Under the pieces are notes generated by a model. It searched no databases. It had not been told where the DNA came from and was given only the letters and a program-made list of their open reading frames with translations. Positions 34,536 through 43,863 of a stretch of DNA of 64,000 bases are shown piece after piece. Source of the stretch: Dyadobacter fermentans (lineage in GTDB: Bacteria > Bacteroidota > Bacteroidia > Cytophagales > Spirosomataceae); contig NZ_JAHXBN010000005.1 of the NCBI RefSeq assembly GCF_019924045.1, positions 62,001 to 126,000 on the forward strand. The letters are read 5' to 3'. Made by a program: the position numbers and the translations under genes. Positions within the stretch are counted from its first letter, which is position 1; every line of letters begins with the position of its first letter.

Positions 34536-35786
34536 ATGAGTCCCGAAACACAGCAGCCCGCGTTGCAGCAGCTTTTGTTGCACGTTTCCAATTATTCGAA
34601 CTACTACAAGCGGATTTTTCGCGAGCACAATATCAATGTCGATGCGATTAAAACGGTGGCCGATCTGGCTCAGCTGCCCTTTACTACGAAAGACGACCTG
34701 GCGCAATACAACGACGACTTCCTATGCGTGCCTAAAAGCCGCATTACCGATTTTGTGACCACTTCCGGCACGCTCAGCGATCCGGTGGCATTCTACCTGA
34801 CCGATTCGGACGTGGAACGGCTGGCGACCAATGAGTCGGAATCGTTCCGCTGCGCAGGCGGAACGGCAAACGACATTTACCAGCTCATGACCACGATCGA
34901 CCGCCGTTTTATGGCTGGTCTCGCATACTGGATGGGCGCGCGCAAGATGGGCGCAGGCATGATCCGTGTGGGCCCGGGAGCGCCATTTTTGCAATGGGAG
35001 TCAATCCAGCGGTTTTCGCCGACAGTGATCATCGCCATTCCCTCATTTATTCCAAGACTAATCGATTATGCGGTCGCAAATGATATCGACTTCGCAGCTT
35101 CGAGCATTAAATCCATTATCTGCATCGGTGAGCCGATACGCAACCCCGACTTTTCACTGAACGAGCTGGGCAAGCGCATTACTTCACAGTGGGATGTGAA
35201 ATTGTATTCGACTTATGCGTCTACTGAAATGGGTGCGGCATTTACCGAATGCGGTGAAGGCAAGGGCGGGCACCTGAATCCGGACCTGCTGATCCTGGAA
35301 GTAGTCGGCGAGGACGGTAATGCGGTGCAAAACGGCGAGCTCGGCGAAGTGGTAGTAACCACGCTCGGGGTGGAAGGTATGCCGCTGCTGCGCTACAAGA
35401 CCGGCGATCTTTGCAACGTGTATTACGAGCCTTGCGCGTGTGGGCGCACGAGCCCGCGTCTGGGACCGGTGGTCGGGCGCAAGCAGCAAATGATCAAGTT
35501 CAAAGGGACGACCATCTTCCCGCCGGCATTGTTCGATGTACTGGATGCGGTGAAGGAAATCGATTTATACCAGGTGGTCGTATCTAAAAACGAGTTCGGA
35601 AACGACGAGATTACCGTGGTGCTTCCGATGCAGTTGCAGACGTCGGCATTCAAGGAAACGATGCATTCGCTGTTCAAATCCAGGCTCCGCGTATCGCCCG
35701 CATTAACTTTCGTAACCGCTGAAGAACTAACTTTCCGGATCTACAAACAGGAGAAACGCAAACCTGAAAAATTGATCTATATTTGA
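34536..35786 (+). CDS. PaaK-like adenylate-forming ligase
   Basis: The 416-residue protein is of phenylacetate-CoA ligase type: FVTTSGTLSDPVAF (ATP loop), YASTEMGAAFTECG, RYKTGDLC and a C-terminal domain. It activates an aryl or acyl acid as AMP ester, then as a thioester. In flexirubin synthesis an aryl acid such as a coumarate derivative must be loaded, making this the candidate starter ligase. The ATG at 34536 is used; an in-frame TTG nine bases earlier is the alternative. Confidence 0.85.
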   Translation: MSPETQQPALQQLLLHVSNYSNYYKRIFREHNINVDAIKTVADLAQLPFTTKDDLAQYNDDFLCVPKSRITDFVTTSGTLSDPVAFYLTDSDVERLATNESESFRCAGGTANDIYQLMTTIDRRFMAGLAYWMGARKMGAGMIRVGPGAPFLQWESIQRFSPTVIIAIPSFIPRLIDYAVANDIDFAASSIKSIICIGEPIRNPDFSLNELGKRITSQWDVKLYSTYASTEMGAAFTECGEGKGGHLNPDLLILEVVGEDGNAVQNGELGEVVVTTLGVEGMPLLRYKTGDLCNVYYEPCACGRTSPRLGPVVGRKQQMIKFKGTTIFPPALFDVLDAVKEIDLYQVVVSKNEFGNDEITVVLPMQLQTSAFKETMHSLFKSRLRVSPALTFVTAEELTFRIYKQEKRKPEKLIYI

Positions 35787-35819
35787 CCCCTCTGTTACCA
35801 TAAAAATAAGATTACGATC

Positions 35820-36434
35820 ATGAAAAAGTTCATTTACGCGTCAGCAATAGCGATTTCATTCCTCGCCGCAGATGCAGCACTCGCCCAGCGCGTCGATCTC
35901 CGTTCCGGTGATGTAAGCGTATTGTCGGGCCAGAAAACGGTTAACGTTGTGTACGATTATTCGGAATTCGGAGTAGGTAAATTTGCCACTGAGCAGGAGT
36001 ATCTGGATAAAAAATCGGCTGAGTACAATGCCAAGGAAGCCGGGAAAGGCGATGCCTGGAAAAAGGCCTGGGTGGAAGACCGCAAGGCACGCTACGAGCC
36101 TAAGTTCGAAGAGCTGTTCAACAAAGGTTTGGCAGACAAAGGCCTGACGGCCGTTACAGCCCGCCCGGACGCGCAGTATACCTTCATTGTAAAAACCAAA
36201 TTCGTGGAGCCGGGCTTCAACGTGGGTGTAATGCGCAAGAATGCCTACGTCGATTTTGAAATAGACCTGGTCGAATCAGCCAACAAATCCAATAAAGTTG
36301 CTGAAATTGGAATGAGAAATGTACCAGGCGGCCAGTTCGGCGGTTTCGACTTCGATACCGGCGTCCGCATTGCCGAATCCTATGCGAAAGCGGGCAAATC
36401 CCTGGCGGCATTTCTGGATAAAAAGCTGAAATAA
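35820..36434 (+). CDS. Secreted protein of unknown function
   Basis: The 204-residue protein has a signal peptide ending AALAQ. The rest shows a Lys/Glu-rich helical part and NVVYDYSEFGVGKF-like strands; no domain is recognised. It lies 33 bp downstream of the ligase in the pigment operon. A periplasmic role in pigment handling is possible but unproven. Confidence 0.65.
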   Translation: MKKFIYASAIAISFLAADAALAQRVDLRSGDVSVLSGQKTVNVVYDYSEFGVGKFATEQEYLDKKSAEYNAKEAGKGDAWKKAWVEDRKARYEPKFEELFNKGLADKGLTAVTARPDAQYTFIVKTKFVEPGFNVGVMRKNAYVDFEIDLVESANKSNKVAEIGMRNVPGGQFGGFDFDTGVRIAESYAKAGKSLAAFLDKKLK

Positions 36435-36461
36435 ACTAACCGTTCCCAACTACTCAGAGTT

Positions 36462-37094
36462 ATGAAAAAGTTATTACTGATCGCATTCGTGTTGTTCAAT
36501 GCCGCCGTTGTGAAAGCGGACAACACCATGGCCGACCTCCTCGCCGGTAAAACCAAGCTGGTTTTCCTGGGCCTTGATTTTACGCAAGCCAAATACATTG
36601 GTAAAGTGGGCTTTACTGATGCGCAGGCGATCCAAAACCAGCATATCGTAAGCTGGAACAACCTGATCGAGCTCGAACCTAAGAAGTTCTCCCTTCAAAA
36701 AGCATTCAACCTCAAAGACGACCAGTACAAGTCGAAAGTGGAGGACATGGTGACTTTGAACAAATCGGTGAACGTGGAGAAGAACATTACCGACGAGGAG
36801 TACAGCATTACCGAAGACCAGGTGAAAAAATCCGTTGCCAAATATTCGTTGAGCGAAAAGGACGGCGTCGGCATCGTTTATGTCGTAGAAAGCCTCAACA
36901 AAAACGCAGAGAAACTAGTAGCGTGGGTGACTTTCATCGATCTGGCGACTAAAAAGGTGATCCACACCGAAAAAGTAGAAGGTAAAGCGGGCGGTTTCGG
37001 CTTCCGCAACTATTGGGCCGGCGGCGTTTACAAGATCAACCAGGAGATCGATAAAAGCCTTTACAAAAAATGGAGCAAATCCTTCAAAGCTTAA
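36462..37094 (+). CDS. Secreted protein of unknown function
   Basis: The 210-residue protein has a signal peptide ending VVKAD. I recognise no domain. It follows the previous secreted protein by 27 bp and both show short signal peptides and similar size, but I see no clear homology between them. Confidence 0.65.
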   Translation: MKKLLLIAFVLFNAAVVKADNTMADLLAGKTKLVFLGLDFTQAKYIGKVGFTDAQAIQNQHIVSWNNLIELEPKKFSLQKAFNLKDDQYKSKVEDMVTLNKSVNVEKNITDEEYSITEDQVKKSVAKYSLSEKDGVGIVYVVESLNKNAEKLVAWVTFIDLATKKVIHTEKVEGKAGGFGFRNYWAGGVYKINQEIDKSLYKKWSKSFKA

Positions 37095-37102
37095 AAAGTA
37101 AA

Positions 37103-37110
37103 TAGATTTG
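37103..37110 (+). promoter_or_regulatory. -7 box TAGATTTG inside the pigment operon
   Basis: An exact TAnnTTTG box begins 8 bases after the previous stop codon and precedes the lipoprotein gene at 37232. It could start a second transcript for the methyltransferase-to-ketosynthase genes. No -33 TTTG is visible. Confidence 0.4.
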
Positions 37111-37157
37111 CTTATTTTTAAAGCTCAGATTAATTACCGATACCATCTCATTCTTTC

Positions 37158-37205
37158 GTAAGCTGTGATCTGTTTGCCTGAGTCTGGTGAACGTTCACAG
37201 CTTAC
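37158..37205 (+). other. 11-bp perfect inverted repeat
   Basis: GTAAGCTGTGA (37158-37168) and TCACAGCTTAC (37195-37205) pair perfectly around 26 bases, followed by TGTTTAAAAA. It ends 26 bases before the GTG at 37232. It may be an attenuator or operator. Confidence 0.55.
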
Positions 37206-37231
37206 TGTTTAAAAACCGATAACCCATTATC

Positions 37232-37960
37232 GTGCGCATAGCCAACTCGTTTTTCCTGGTATTCCTGTGTCTGCTATTTACCAGCTGCGGTAAAATGCTC
37301 TACCGTTCGGCGGCAAAAGCTTTCACGAAAGGGGCCAAGGAAGCTCCCTATGACGCGATTATCGTTCCGGGCTTTCCTTACAACGGCGAAAAGTGGGACA
37401 TGGTGCTGCAACTCCGCATTCACTGGGCTCATTACCTGTATTCGAAAGGTTATGCCAAAAACATTATCTTTTCGGGCGGCGCGGTGGCAACCCCCTATAT
37501 CGAAAGCCGGGTGATGGCCAACTATGCCGAGGCGCTGGGCGTCCCCCGCGAGCATTTGTTTACCGAAGAAAAGGCTCAGCACAGCACCGAGAACGTATAT
37601 TATTCCTACCGCCTTGCAAAAGACCACGGCTTTTCGAAAATTGCGCTTTCCACCGATCCCATTCAGACGAGCTACATGAGAAAGTTCATCAAAAAGTATG
37701 AGCTTCCGATAGGCTTGCTGCCGACGGTGATCGATACCGTGAAAACATTGAATGTATACGAGCCCAAGGCCGACCATAGCGATGCAATCGTCAAAGAGGG
37801 GTTTGTGAAGCTTTCAGATAAGGAAGGTTTTTTCAAACGTTTCCGCGGCACAATGGGCAAGTACATTGTCTGGCATGAAGAAGATTTGAAAAAAGCAAAG
37901 TACAGAAGGAGATACAAGGACCGGATGATACCCTCTTCCGAACAAACAGGGAACAATTAA
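37232..37960 (+). CDS. YdcF/SanA-like (DUF218) lipoprotein
   Basis: The 242-residue protein starts at GTG and has a lipoprotein signal with lipobox LLFTSC. The DUF218 fold follows: YDAIIVPGFPYNGEKWDMVLQLR, NIIFSGGAVATPYIESRVMANYAEALGVPREHLFTEEKAQHSTENVYYS, and IALSTDPIQTSYM. DUF218 proteins are linked to envelope and cell-wall lipid metabolism. Its stop is 8 bp before the methyltransferase ATG. Confidence 0.85.
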   Translation: MRIANSFFLVFLCLLFTSCGKMLYRSAAKAFTKGAKEAPYDAIIVPGFPYNGEKWDMVLQLRIHWAHYLYSKGYAKNIIFSGGAVATPYIESRVMANYAEALGVPREHLFTEEKAQHSTENVYYSYRLAKDHGFSKIALSTDPIQTSYMRKFIKKYELPIGLLPTVIDTVKTLNVYEPKADHSDAIVKEGFVKLSDKEGFFKRFRGTMGKYIVWHEEDLKKAKYRRRYKDRMIPSSEQTGNN

Positions 37961-37968
37961 AGCGTACA

Positions 37969-39027
37969 ATGAAAAAAGAATTGTCGGCTATTGAAGCCAA
38001 GTATGAAGCACAGAAGATCGCGTTTGGCCCGATGTACTTCCAGTCGGTGGTGGCCCTCAGGGACCTGGGCATTTTGCAGTACATCAGCGAAAACCGGAAA
38101 GGAGTAAGCATTGCCAACATTATCGAAAATGTGAATGTCTCCGAATATGGTGTGACCCTCTTGCTGGAAGCAGCGGAAATTCTGGGCGTGGTGGAAATGG
38201 AAAATGATATTGTCAGGATCAGTAAAATAGGTTTCTTCCTCTTGAAGGATGAAATGACGCGCGTGAACATGAACTTCATGAAGGACGTCTGCTACCTGGG
38301 CGCGAGCCATATGACCGAGAGTATCGTGAACGGCAAGCCCGAAGGCCTCAAAGAACTGGGCAATTGGCCGACGATCTACGAAGGACTTTCGATTTTGCCC
38401 GAACCTGCTAAAACCTCCTGGTTCGAGTTCGACCATTATTATTCCGACAATGCATTCCCCGACGCGCTGAAAATCGTGTTTGCTAAAAAGCCTAAAATGC
38501 TTTTCGATATCGGCGGAAACACGGGGAAATGGTCGTTTGCATGCTGTGACCATGACGCGGATGTGAGGATTAAAATACTCGATCTGCCGGTGCAGCTCAA
38601 TGTGGCGCGCGCGAATGCGACCGAGCGGGGCCTGCTCGACCGGATCGATTTCCACGCGATCAACCTGCTGGATACCACGCAGAAAATTCCACAAGGTGCC
38701 GATGTGATCTGGATGAGCCAGTTTCTGGATTGTTTTTCAAAAGAGCAGATCGTCGCGATATTGGAAAATGCCTTCCAAGCAGCTTCCGAGAACACCACTT
38801 TGTACATTCTGGAACCATTTTTTGATAACCAGAATTATCCTGCTGCACATTATAGCCTGGTGGCGACATCTTTGTATTTCACCATCATGGCCAATGGAAA
38901 TAGCAAGATGTACAGGATCGGTGTGATGAAGGAGCTGGTATGCCAGGCTGGGTTTGAGGTGGTTAACACTTATCCGCTGATTGGCGACAGTTATCATACG
39001 ATTCTGGAATGCAGGAAAAAGGCCTGA
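37969..39027 (+). CDS. SAM-dependent methyltransferase (O-methyltransferase type)
   Basis: The 352-residue protein has an N-terminal winged-helix dimerisation domain (about 1-100) and a class I SAM fold with motif I LFDIGGNTGKWSF near residue 178. Members methylate hydroxyl or carbon positions of aromatic secondary metabolites. Flexirubins often carry a methyl on the aryl head, so this could be that enzyme; the exact position methylated is inference. Confidence 0.88.
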   Translation: MKKELSAIEAKYEAQKIAFGPMYFQSVVALRDLGILQYISENRKGVSIANIIENVNVSEYGVTLLLEAAEILGVVEMENDIVRISKIGFFLLKDEMTRVNMNFMKDVCYLGASHMTESIVNGKPEGLKELGNWPTIYEGLSILPEPAKTSWFEFDHYYSDNAFPDALKIVFAKKPKMLFDIGGNTGKWSFACCDHDADVRIKILDLPVQLNVARANATERGLLDRIDFHAINLLDTTQKIPQGADVIWMSQFLDCFSKEQIVAILENAFQAASENTTLYILEPFFDNQNYPAAHYSLVATSLYFTIMANGNSKMYRIGVMKELVCQAGFEVVNTYPLIGDSYHTILECRKKA

Positions 39028-39070
39028 TGCCCGATCCTTTTAGATCCGGAATACGTAAATATTTATTGTT

Positions 39071-39556
39071 ATGAAGCGAACGGTGGCGTTGGGCCTTCTT
39101 CTTCTTCTGCTGGCGGCGGCCTTCACGGCCCACGCGCAGATCGATAAGGGGGTTTATTATAAAGCATTGTCGAGCGGGGAGGAAGCATCCATCGATAAAG
39201 TACTTGCGAAGCTTGAAAATGAAAAGTCATCGTCGAAAGTGAATGCCTATAAGGGCGCATTGACGATGAAAAAGGCAGGTTTTGTGAAAGGGGTTGGAGG
39301 CAAAGTCAAGACCTTTAAGAAGGGAGCCAGCCTGCTCGAAGACGAGATCAAAAGCAACCCGGGAAACACCGAGTTCCGCTTCCTGCGCCTGACAGTACAG
39401 GAGCACGCGCCCGGGATTTTGAAATACAACAAGGAAATAGATGCCGATAAACAGGTCGTCGTTTCGGGCTACGACAAGCTCGACGCCGACCTGAAAAACG
39501 TCATCGCCGATTATGCGAAGGATTCGAAGGTGTTGAAAGAATCGGATCTCAAATAG
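39071..39556 (+). CDS. Small secreted protein of unknown function
   Basis: The 161-residue protein has a signal peptide ending AHAQ. The rest is Lys-rich with a helical pattern (YKALSSGEEASIDKVLAKLENEKSSSK), suggesting a TPR-like or helical fold. I recognise no family. It sits in the pigment operon 28 bp ahead of darA. Confidence 0.7.
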   Translation: MKRTVALGLLLLLLAAAFTAHAQIDKGVYYKALSSGEEASIDKVLAKLENEKSSSKVNAYKGALTMKKAGFVKGVGGKVKTFKKGASLLEDEIKSNPGNTEFRFLRLTVQEHAPGILKYNKEIDADKQVVVSGYDKLDADLKNVIADYAKDSKVLKESDLK

Positions 39557-39583
39557 GAATGCATTAACAGGATTTTCGGATCA

Positions 39584-40495
39584 ATGAAAAATATACTAGT
39601 CGTAAACTACTCTCAGTCAGGTCAGTTGAATGAAATTATCGATCAATTCCTGATTCCGTTCCAGCCTGAAACAGTAGAGCGATTAGAGATTTTCCCGGCG
39701 AAGCCTTTTGTGTTTCCCTGGACCTCGGACGAGTTTTTCGACAAAATGCCCGAATGCGTGCAGGAAGACCCGATCGAACTTAAACCGCTGCATTTCGGTG
39801 CCGAGCGGTACGATTTGATCGTATTGGGTTATCAGCCCTGGTTTTTGTCGCCGTCGTTGCCTATCACGGCGCTGCTTAAGAACCCTGACTTTAAAGCCAG
39901 GGTTAAGGAGACGCCCATCGTGACGGTGATAGGCGGGCGGAATATGTGGCTCAACTCGCAGGAAAGCATTAAAAAGCTGATTGCCGAGGCGGGTGGGAAG
40001 CTGGTAGGGAATATCCCGCTGATGGACCGCGTTTCGAACCTTGTCAGCGCGGTAACCATTTTGCATTGGATGCTTACCGGCCGCAAAGACCGCAAATGGG
40101 GTATTTTCCCCAAACCAGGCGTGAGCGACGAGGACATCCGGAGCGCGTCCCGTTTTGGAGCTATCGTCAAAAAGGCGTACGATAACCGGGAGTATGCCGG
40201 TTTACAGAAAGAAATCATGGCCACGGGCCTTATTAACATACCCACTGATATCCTTTTTATCGAAGGGCGGGCGAAGAAGCTGTTCAGGATCTGGGCAAAC
40301 CTGATCAAAACGAAGGGCACCACGCCTGAAAAGCGGAGACGGCTGGTTGGTTTTTTCAAATACTACCTGCTGGTGGCACTTTTTATGGTAGCGCCGGTGC
40401 TGGTCACGGTTTACCGGTTACTGATCGCCCCGTTCGCCGCCAATGCGATTAAGAAGAAAAAAGAATACTTTTGTGGTGTAGAAACCAAATCATAA
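39584..40495 (+). CDS. darA: Dialkylresorcinol biosynthesis protein DarA
   Basis: The 303-residue protein has a flavodoxin-like start, KNILVVNYSQSGQLNEII, fitting FMN binding, then a middle region with PWFLSPSLPI and GGRNMW, and a C-terminal membrane-associated helix (about 258-285). Databases often call this family dialkylresorcinol condensing enzyme. As I recall, DarB does the condensation and ring closure and DarA acts as the aromatising oxidase, which fits a flavin fold. Its TAA overlaps the darB ATG. Confidence 0.85.
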   Translation: MKNILVVNYSQSGQLNEIIDQFLIPFQPETVERLEIFPAKPFVFPWTSDEFFDKMPECVQEDPIELKPLHFGAERYDLIVLGYQPWFLSPSLPITALLKNPDFKARVKETPIVTVIGGRNMWLNSQESIKKLIAEAGGKLVGNIPLMDRVSNLVSAVTILHWMLTGRKDRKWGIFPKPGVSDEDIRSASRFGAIVKKAYDNREYAGLQKEIMATGLINIPTDILFIEGRAKKLFRIWANLIKTKGTTPEKRRRLVGFFKYYLLVALFMVAPVLVTVYRLLIAPFAANAIKKKKEYFCGVETKS

Positions 40496-41637
40496 TGTCA
40501 GAAGCATATATTACCAGGATTGCCAAGTTTTTACCGAATGAGTCCGTTTCAAATGAGGAAATGGAAGAATACTTAGGATACATCAACGGAAAACCTTCCA
40601 AATCAAAGGCCATTGTTTTGCGCAATAACGGTATCAAAAACCGGTATTATGCCTTGCGCAAAGACGGAACGCCCACGCACACCAACGCGGAAATGGCGTC
40701 TCTGGCTATTAAGGGCCTATTCAAAAACAACCCGGCGGAAATCGGCGAAATGGATTTGTTGAGCTGCGCCACGTCCAGCCCCGACCAGCTGATGCCTTCA
40801 CACGGCTCTATGGTGCATGGTTACTTGCCCGAAGCTGCGTCGATCGAAGTGGTATCACCGTCGGGGGTATGCTGCGCTGGAATGCACGCATTCAAATATG
40901 CCTACATGGCCGTGAAACTGGGTGAGAAGGAGAAGGCGGTAGCCTGCGCCTCTGAGCGCCTGTCGACTGTGCTGCGCTCGGACCAGTTCGAAGATGAAAT
41001 CCAGCAGCTCGCCCGTCTGGAAAAGAACCCTTTCCTGGCGTTTGAAAAAGATTTTTTGCGCTGGATGCTTTCTGACGGCGCCGGGGCATTCTTAGTAGAA
41101 TCGGCTCCGAACCAGGAAGGAATCTCACTGAAAATAGACTGGATCGAAGGCTGCTCATATGCCAACGAGGTGGAGGCGTGTATGTACATGGGCGCCGACA
41201 AGCTCGAAGACGGCACGTTGAGAAGCTACAAGGATTTTACAGCCGAAGAAATAAAGGAACGTTCTGTTTTGAGTATCAAACAGGATGTGAAGCTATTAGG
41301 TGAAAAAATTGTTAAATTGGGTTTTGCCAAACTCAAAGATATTTTGGTTAAAAAAGGAGTGACGATGGACGATGTGAGCTATTTCCTGCCGCATTTGTCG
41401 AGTTATTTCTTCGAAGGCAAGATCGACGAATTTTTCAATGAAAACGGTATGCCTATTCCCAAAGAGAAATGGTATACCAACCTCGTGACGAAAGGCAACG
41501 TCGGAGCGGCGTCTATTTACATGATGCTCGAAGAGGTGTTCAATAGCGGGGCTTTGAAAAAGGGCGAGAAAATCTTGCTGGCAGTACCCGAGAGCTCGCG
41601 TTTCTCGTACATGTTCTGCCTGCTCACCGTGTGCTGA
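40495..41637 (+). CDS. darB: Dialkylresorcinol ketosynthase DarB (KAS III family)
   Basis: From the ATG at 40495 the protein has 380 residues. It is a beta-ketoacyl-ACP synthase III-fold enzyme with active-site C127 in GVCCAGMHAF, His in FLPHLSS and Asn in KGNVGAAS, the Cys-His-Asn triad. DarB joins two beta-keto acyl chains and cyclises them towards a dialkylresorcinol. The ATG shares bases with the darA stop (TAATG), which argues for coupled synthesis. An ORF start at 40471 lies inside darA and is rejected. Confidence 0.9.
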   Translation: MSEAYITRIAKFLPNESVSNEEMEEYLGYINGKPSKSKAIVLRNNGIKNRYYALRKDGTPTHTNAEMASLAIKGLFKNNPAEIGEMDLLSCATSSPDQLMPSHGSMVHGYLPEAASIEVVSPSGVCCAGMHAFKYAYMAVKLGEKEKAVACASERLSTVLRSDQFEDEIQQLARLEKNPFLAFEKDFLRWMLSDGAGAFLVESAPNQEGISLKIDWIEGCSYANEVEACMYMGADKLEDGTLRSYKDFTAEEIKERSVLSIKQDVKLLGEKIVKLGFAKLKDILVKKGVTMDDVSYFLPHLSSYFFEGKIDEFFNENGMPIPKEKWYTNLVTKGNVGAASIYMMLEEVFNSGALKKGEKILLAVPESSRFSYMFCLLTVC

Positions 41638-41662
41638 AACCATACAAAAGCTGCCCATATCC

Positions 41663-42061
41663 ATGAAAAAGGAAGACCTGCCGCAAGACCCCGGCGCGCT
41701 CGATAAATTTACCCGGGAAGTATGCTACGTCAAGAATGAGGACGGTAAATACGAAACCGCGTTGAGCAAAGGCTGGGACGTGAAAAAACAAGCGCTGGAT
41801 AGCGCCTGGGAAGAGGTGAACGAGCGGGTGGAAGAGGCGCGCAAGGCAGTGGCCAGTGGTGAGAAAAGCCCGGTATACTATTTTATGGAACTTCGCCTGA
41901 TGGATTTGCCGGTCCTGTCGGGTTACACGGGGATCTTCCCGTTTTTTATCAAACGACATTTCAAACCATCCGTTTTTAAAGGTCTCAGCGAGCGGAAACT
42001 GGAAAAATATGCCAGGGCTTTCGATATCACTGTGGACGAGTTGAAAAATTTTAAAGGTTGA
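41663..42061 (+). CDS. Small conserved protein of the dar operon
   Basis: The 132-residue, charged and helical protein (KYETALSKGWDVKKQALDSAWEEVNERVEEARKAVASGEKSPVYYFM) has no motif I recognise. Its place between darB and the BtrH-like gene suggests a fixed role in the pigment pathway. No signal peptide is present. Confidence 0.7.
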   Translation: MKKEDLPQDPGALDKFTREVCYVKNEDGKYETALSKGWDVKKQALDSAWEEVNERVEEARKAVASGEKSPVYYFMELRLMDLPVLSGYTGIFPFFIKRHFKPSVFKGLSERKLEKYARAFDITVDELKNFKG

Positions 42062-42065
42062 TACA

Positions 42066-43097
42066 GTGAATATTGACAGTCAAACGGATGAATTCCATCA
42101 CGTACAAACGGCCCATTGTGAAAACGGGGTTACGACGGCACTACTGCGGTACCACGGCCTGGATTTCATGACCGAGCCTTTGGCATTCGGTATGGGTTCG
42201 GGCCTGTTTTATATACAAATACCTTTTCTGACGGTCAATAACGGCCCGGCGATCTCATTCCGGACCATGCCGGGGGCGATCTTTAAACGCACCTGCAAGT
42301 CGCTAGGTGTGGAGGTTACCCGTAAGAAATTCTCCAATCCGGCTGCCGCGGAGGCATTTCTGGATAAGAAAGTAAAGGAAGGTGTGCCGGTAGGCTGCCA
42401 GGTGGGTGTTTTTCACCTCACCTATTTTCCCAAAGAATACCGCTTCCATTTCAACGCGCATAACCTGATTGTTTTCGGAGAAGAAAACGGCCGCTACCTG
42501 GTAAGTGACCCGGTTATGGAAGATGTGACCTCTCTTTCCAAGGAAGAACTCTCGCGCGTACGTTTTGCGCAGGGCCCGCTCGCGCCCAAGGGACATATTT
42601 ACTTTCCGGAGAAAATAAAGCCCATTACCCAGGACATGATCCGCAAGGGCATCGTGTCGGGCATTCGCCGGAATGTGCGCGATATGCTCAGCATTCCGGG
42701 CAATTTTGCGGGGGTGAATGGTATCCGCCACACTTCCAACCATGTTCGCAAATGGCGTGACAAGCTCGGTTTACGCAAAGCCAGCCTTTATTTGGGGCAA
42801 ATCGTGCGTATGCAGGAGGAAATCGGCACGGGCGGCGGCGGCTTCCGTTTCCTTTATGGTGCATTCCTTGAAGAGGCGGCAGCTTATTTGCAGGACGACC
42901 GCGTAGCCAATGTTTCGGAAGATTTTACCAAAGCCGGCGACATGTGGCGTGCCAGCGCCATTAAAATGGCGGGCGTGTACAAAGGCCGCCTGACCGAACA
43001 GAAAGACTTCGAAGAAATTGCCGATATGATGCTGGAAATCCGTCTGGTGGAAAAGGAGGCATTTCAAAAGCTTTCCAGCCTGAAACTGGGTAAATAA
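42066..43097 (+). CDS. BtrH N-terminal domain protein
   Basis: The 343-residue protein starts at GTG and matches the BtrH_N (butirosin biosynthesis H, N-terminal) type, with HCENGVTTALLRYHG holding a likely nucleophilic Cys, RFHFNAHNLIVFGEENGRYLVSDPV with His and Asp, and a C-terminal helical part. BtrH moves an acyl group from an ACP to an acceptor. Next to darA/darB and an ACP, this protein is a good candidate for the ester-forming step between polyene acid and resorcinol; that is inference. Confidence 0.82.
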   Translation: MNIDSQTDEFHHVQTAHCENGVTTALLRYHGLDFMTEPLAFGMGSGLFYIQIPFLTVNNGPAISFRTMPGAIFKRTCKSLGVEVTRKKFSNPAAAEAFLDKKVKEGVPVGCQVGVFHLTYFPKEYRFHFNAHNLIVFGEENGRYLVSDPVMEDVTSLSKEELSRVRFAQGPLAPKGHIYFPEKIKPITQDMIRKGIVSGIRRNVRDMLSIPGNFAGVNGIRHTSNHVRKWRDKLGLRKASLYLGQIVRMQEEIGTGGGGFRFLYGAFLEEAAAYLQDDRVANVSEDFTKAGDMWRASAIKMAGVYKGRLTEQKDFEEIADMMLEIRLVEKEAFQKLSSLKLGK

Positions 43098-43103
43098 GTG
43101 CAG

Positions 43104-43859
43104 ATGGGTATGGCGGGTCAGGTGTGTATTGCGATCAGGGATGTGTATAAGCGTTATAAATCCGCTCAGGAAGATAGCCTGTCCGATGTTTCACTGGACA
43201 TTATGCAGTCGGACGTGTTTGGTCTGCTGGGCCCGAATGGCGCCGGTAAAACGACGCTGATCTCCATTCTCTGCGGGATTATCCCGGTTTCTTCCGGCGA
43301 CGTGCAGTTTTTTAACAATGGCGCACCTTATTCCAATGATGAAAGGAAAAGCCGCATTGGTTTTGTACCCCAGGAATATGCCTTCTATCAGGAACTGACC
43401 CCGCGCCAGAATCTGGATTATTTCGGGGCGATGTACAATCTTCCCAAAAAGAAGCTCGAAATGCGTCGTGAGCATTTGCTGGAAGTACTAGGTCTTGAAA
43501 AAGCAGCCGACAGAAAAGTCGGGACGTTTTCGGGTGGGATGAAACGGCGTGTGAACCTGGCGATCGGCATTATCCATGAGCCGGATATCCTTTTTCTCGA
43601 CGAGCCGACCGTAGGCGTGGACGTGCAAAGCCGGAATGCGATTATCCGGTATTTACAGCAGATCAACCAGGCGGGAACGACGATCGTTTATACTTCGCAC
43701 CACATGTCGGAAGCGGAGGAATTTTGCAAAAACATTGCGCTGATCGACCATGGAAGGGTTATTGCAGCCGGTGGCTTGCAGCATTTGAAAAGTGTACACG
43801 ATGCGGGCAGCCTGCAAACATTGTTTATCAACCTGACCGGCGAAGAGTACCGCGATTAA
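43104..43859 (+). CDS. ABC transporter ATP-binding protein
   Basis: The roughly 251-residue ATPase has Walker A GPNGAGKTTL, signature FSGGMKRR, Walker B ILFLDEPTVGVD and H-loop TSHHMSEAEE. It starts at ATG 43104 (or GTG 43098, directly after the previous stop). With the following permease it forms an ABC-2-type exporter, presumably moving the pigment to the outer membrane where flexirubins reside. Confidence 0.95.
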   Translation: MGMAGQVCIAIRDVYKRYKSAQEDSLSDVSLDIMQSDVFGLLGPNGAGKTTLISILCGIIPVSSGDVQFFNNGAPYSNDERKSRIGFVPQEYAFYQELTPRQNLDYFGAMYNLPKKKLEMRREHLLEVLGLEKAADRKVGTFSGGMKRRVNLAIGIIHEPDILFLDEPTVGVDVQSRNAIIRYLQQINQAGTTIVYTSHHMSEAEEFCKNIALIDHGRVIAAGGLQHLKSVHDAGSLQTLFINLTGEEYRD

Positions 43860-43863
43860 GCTT

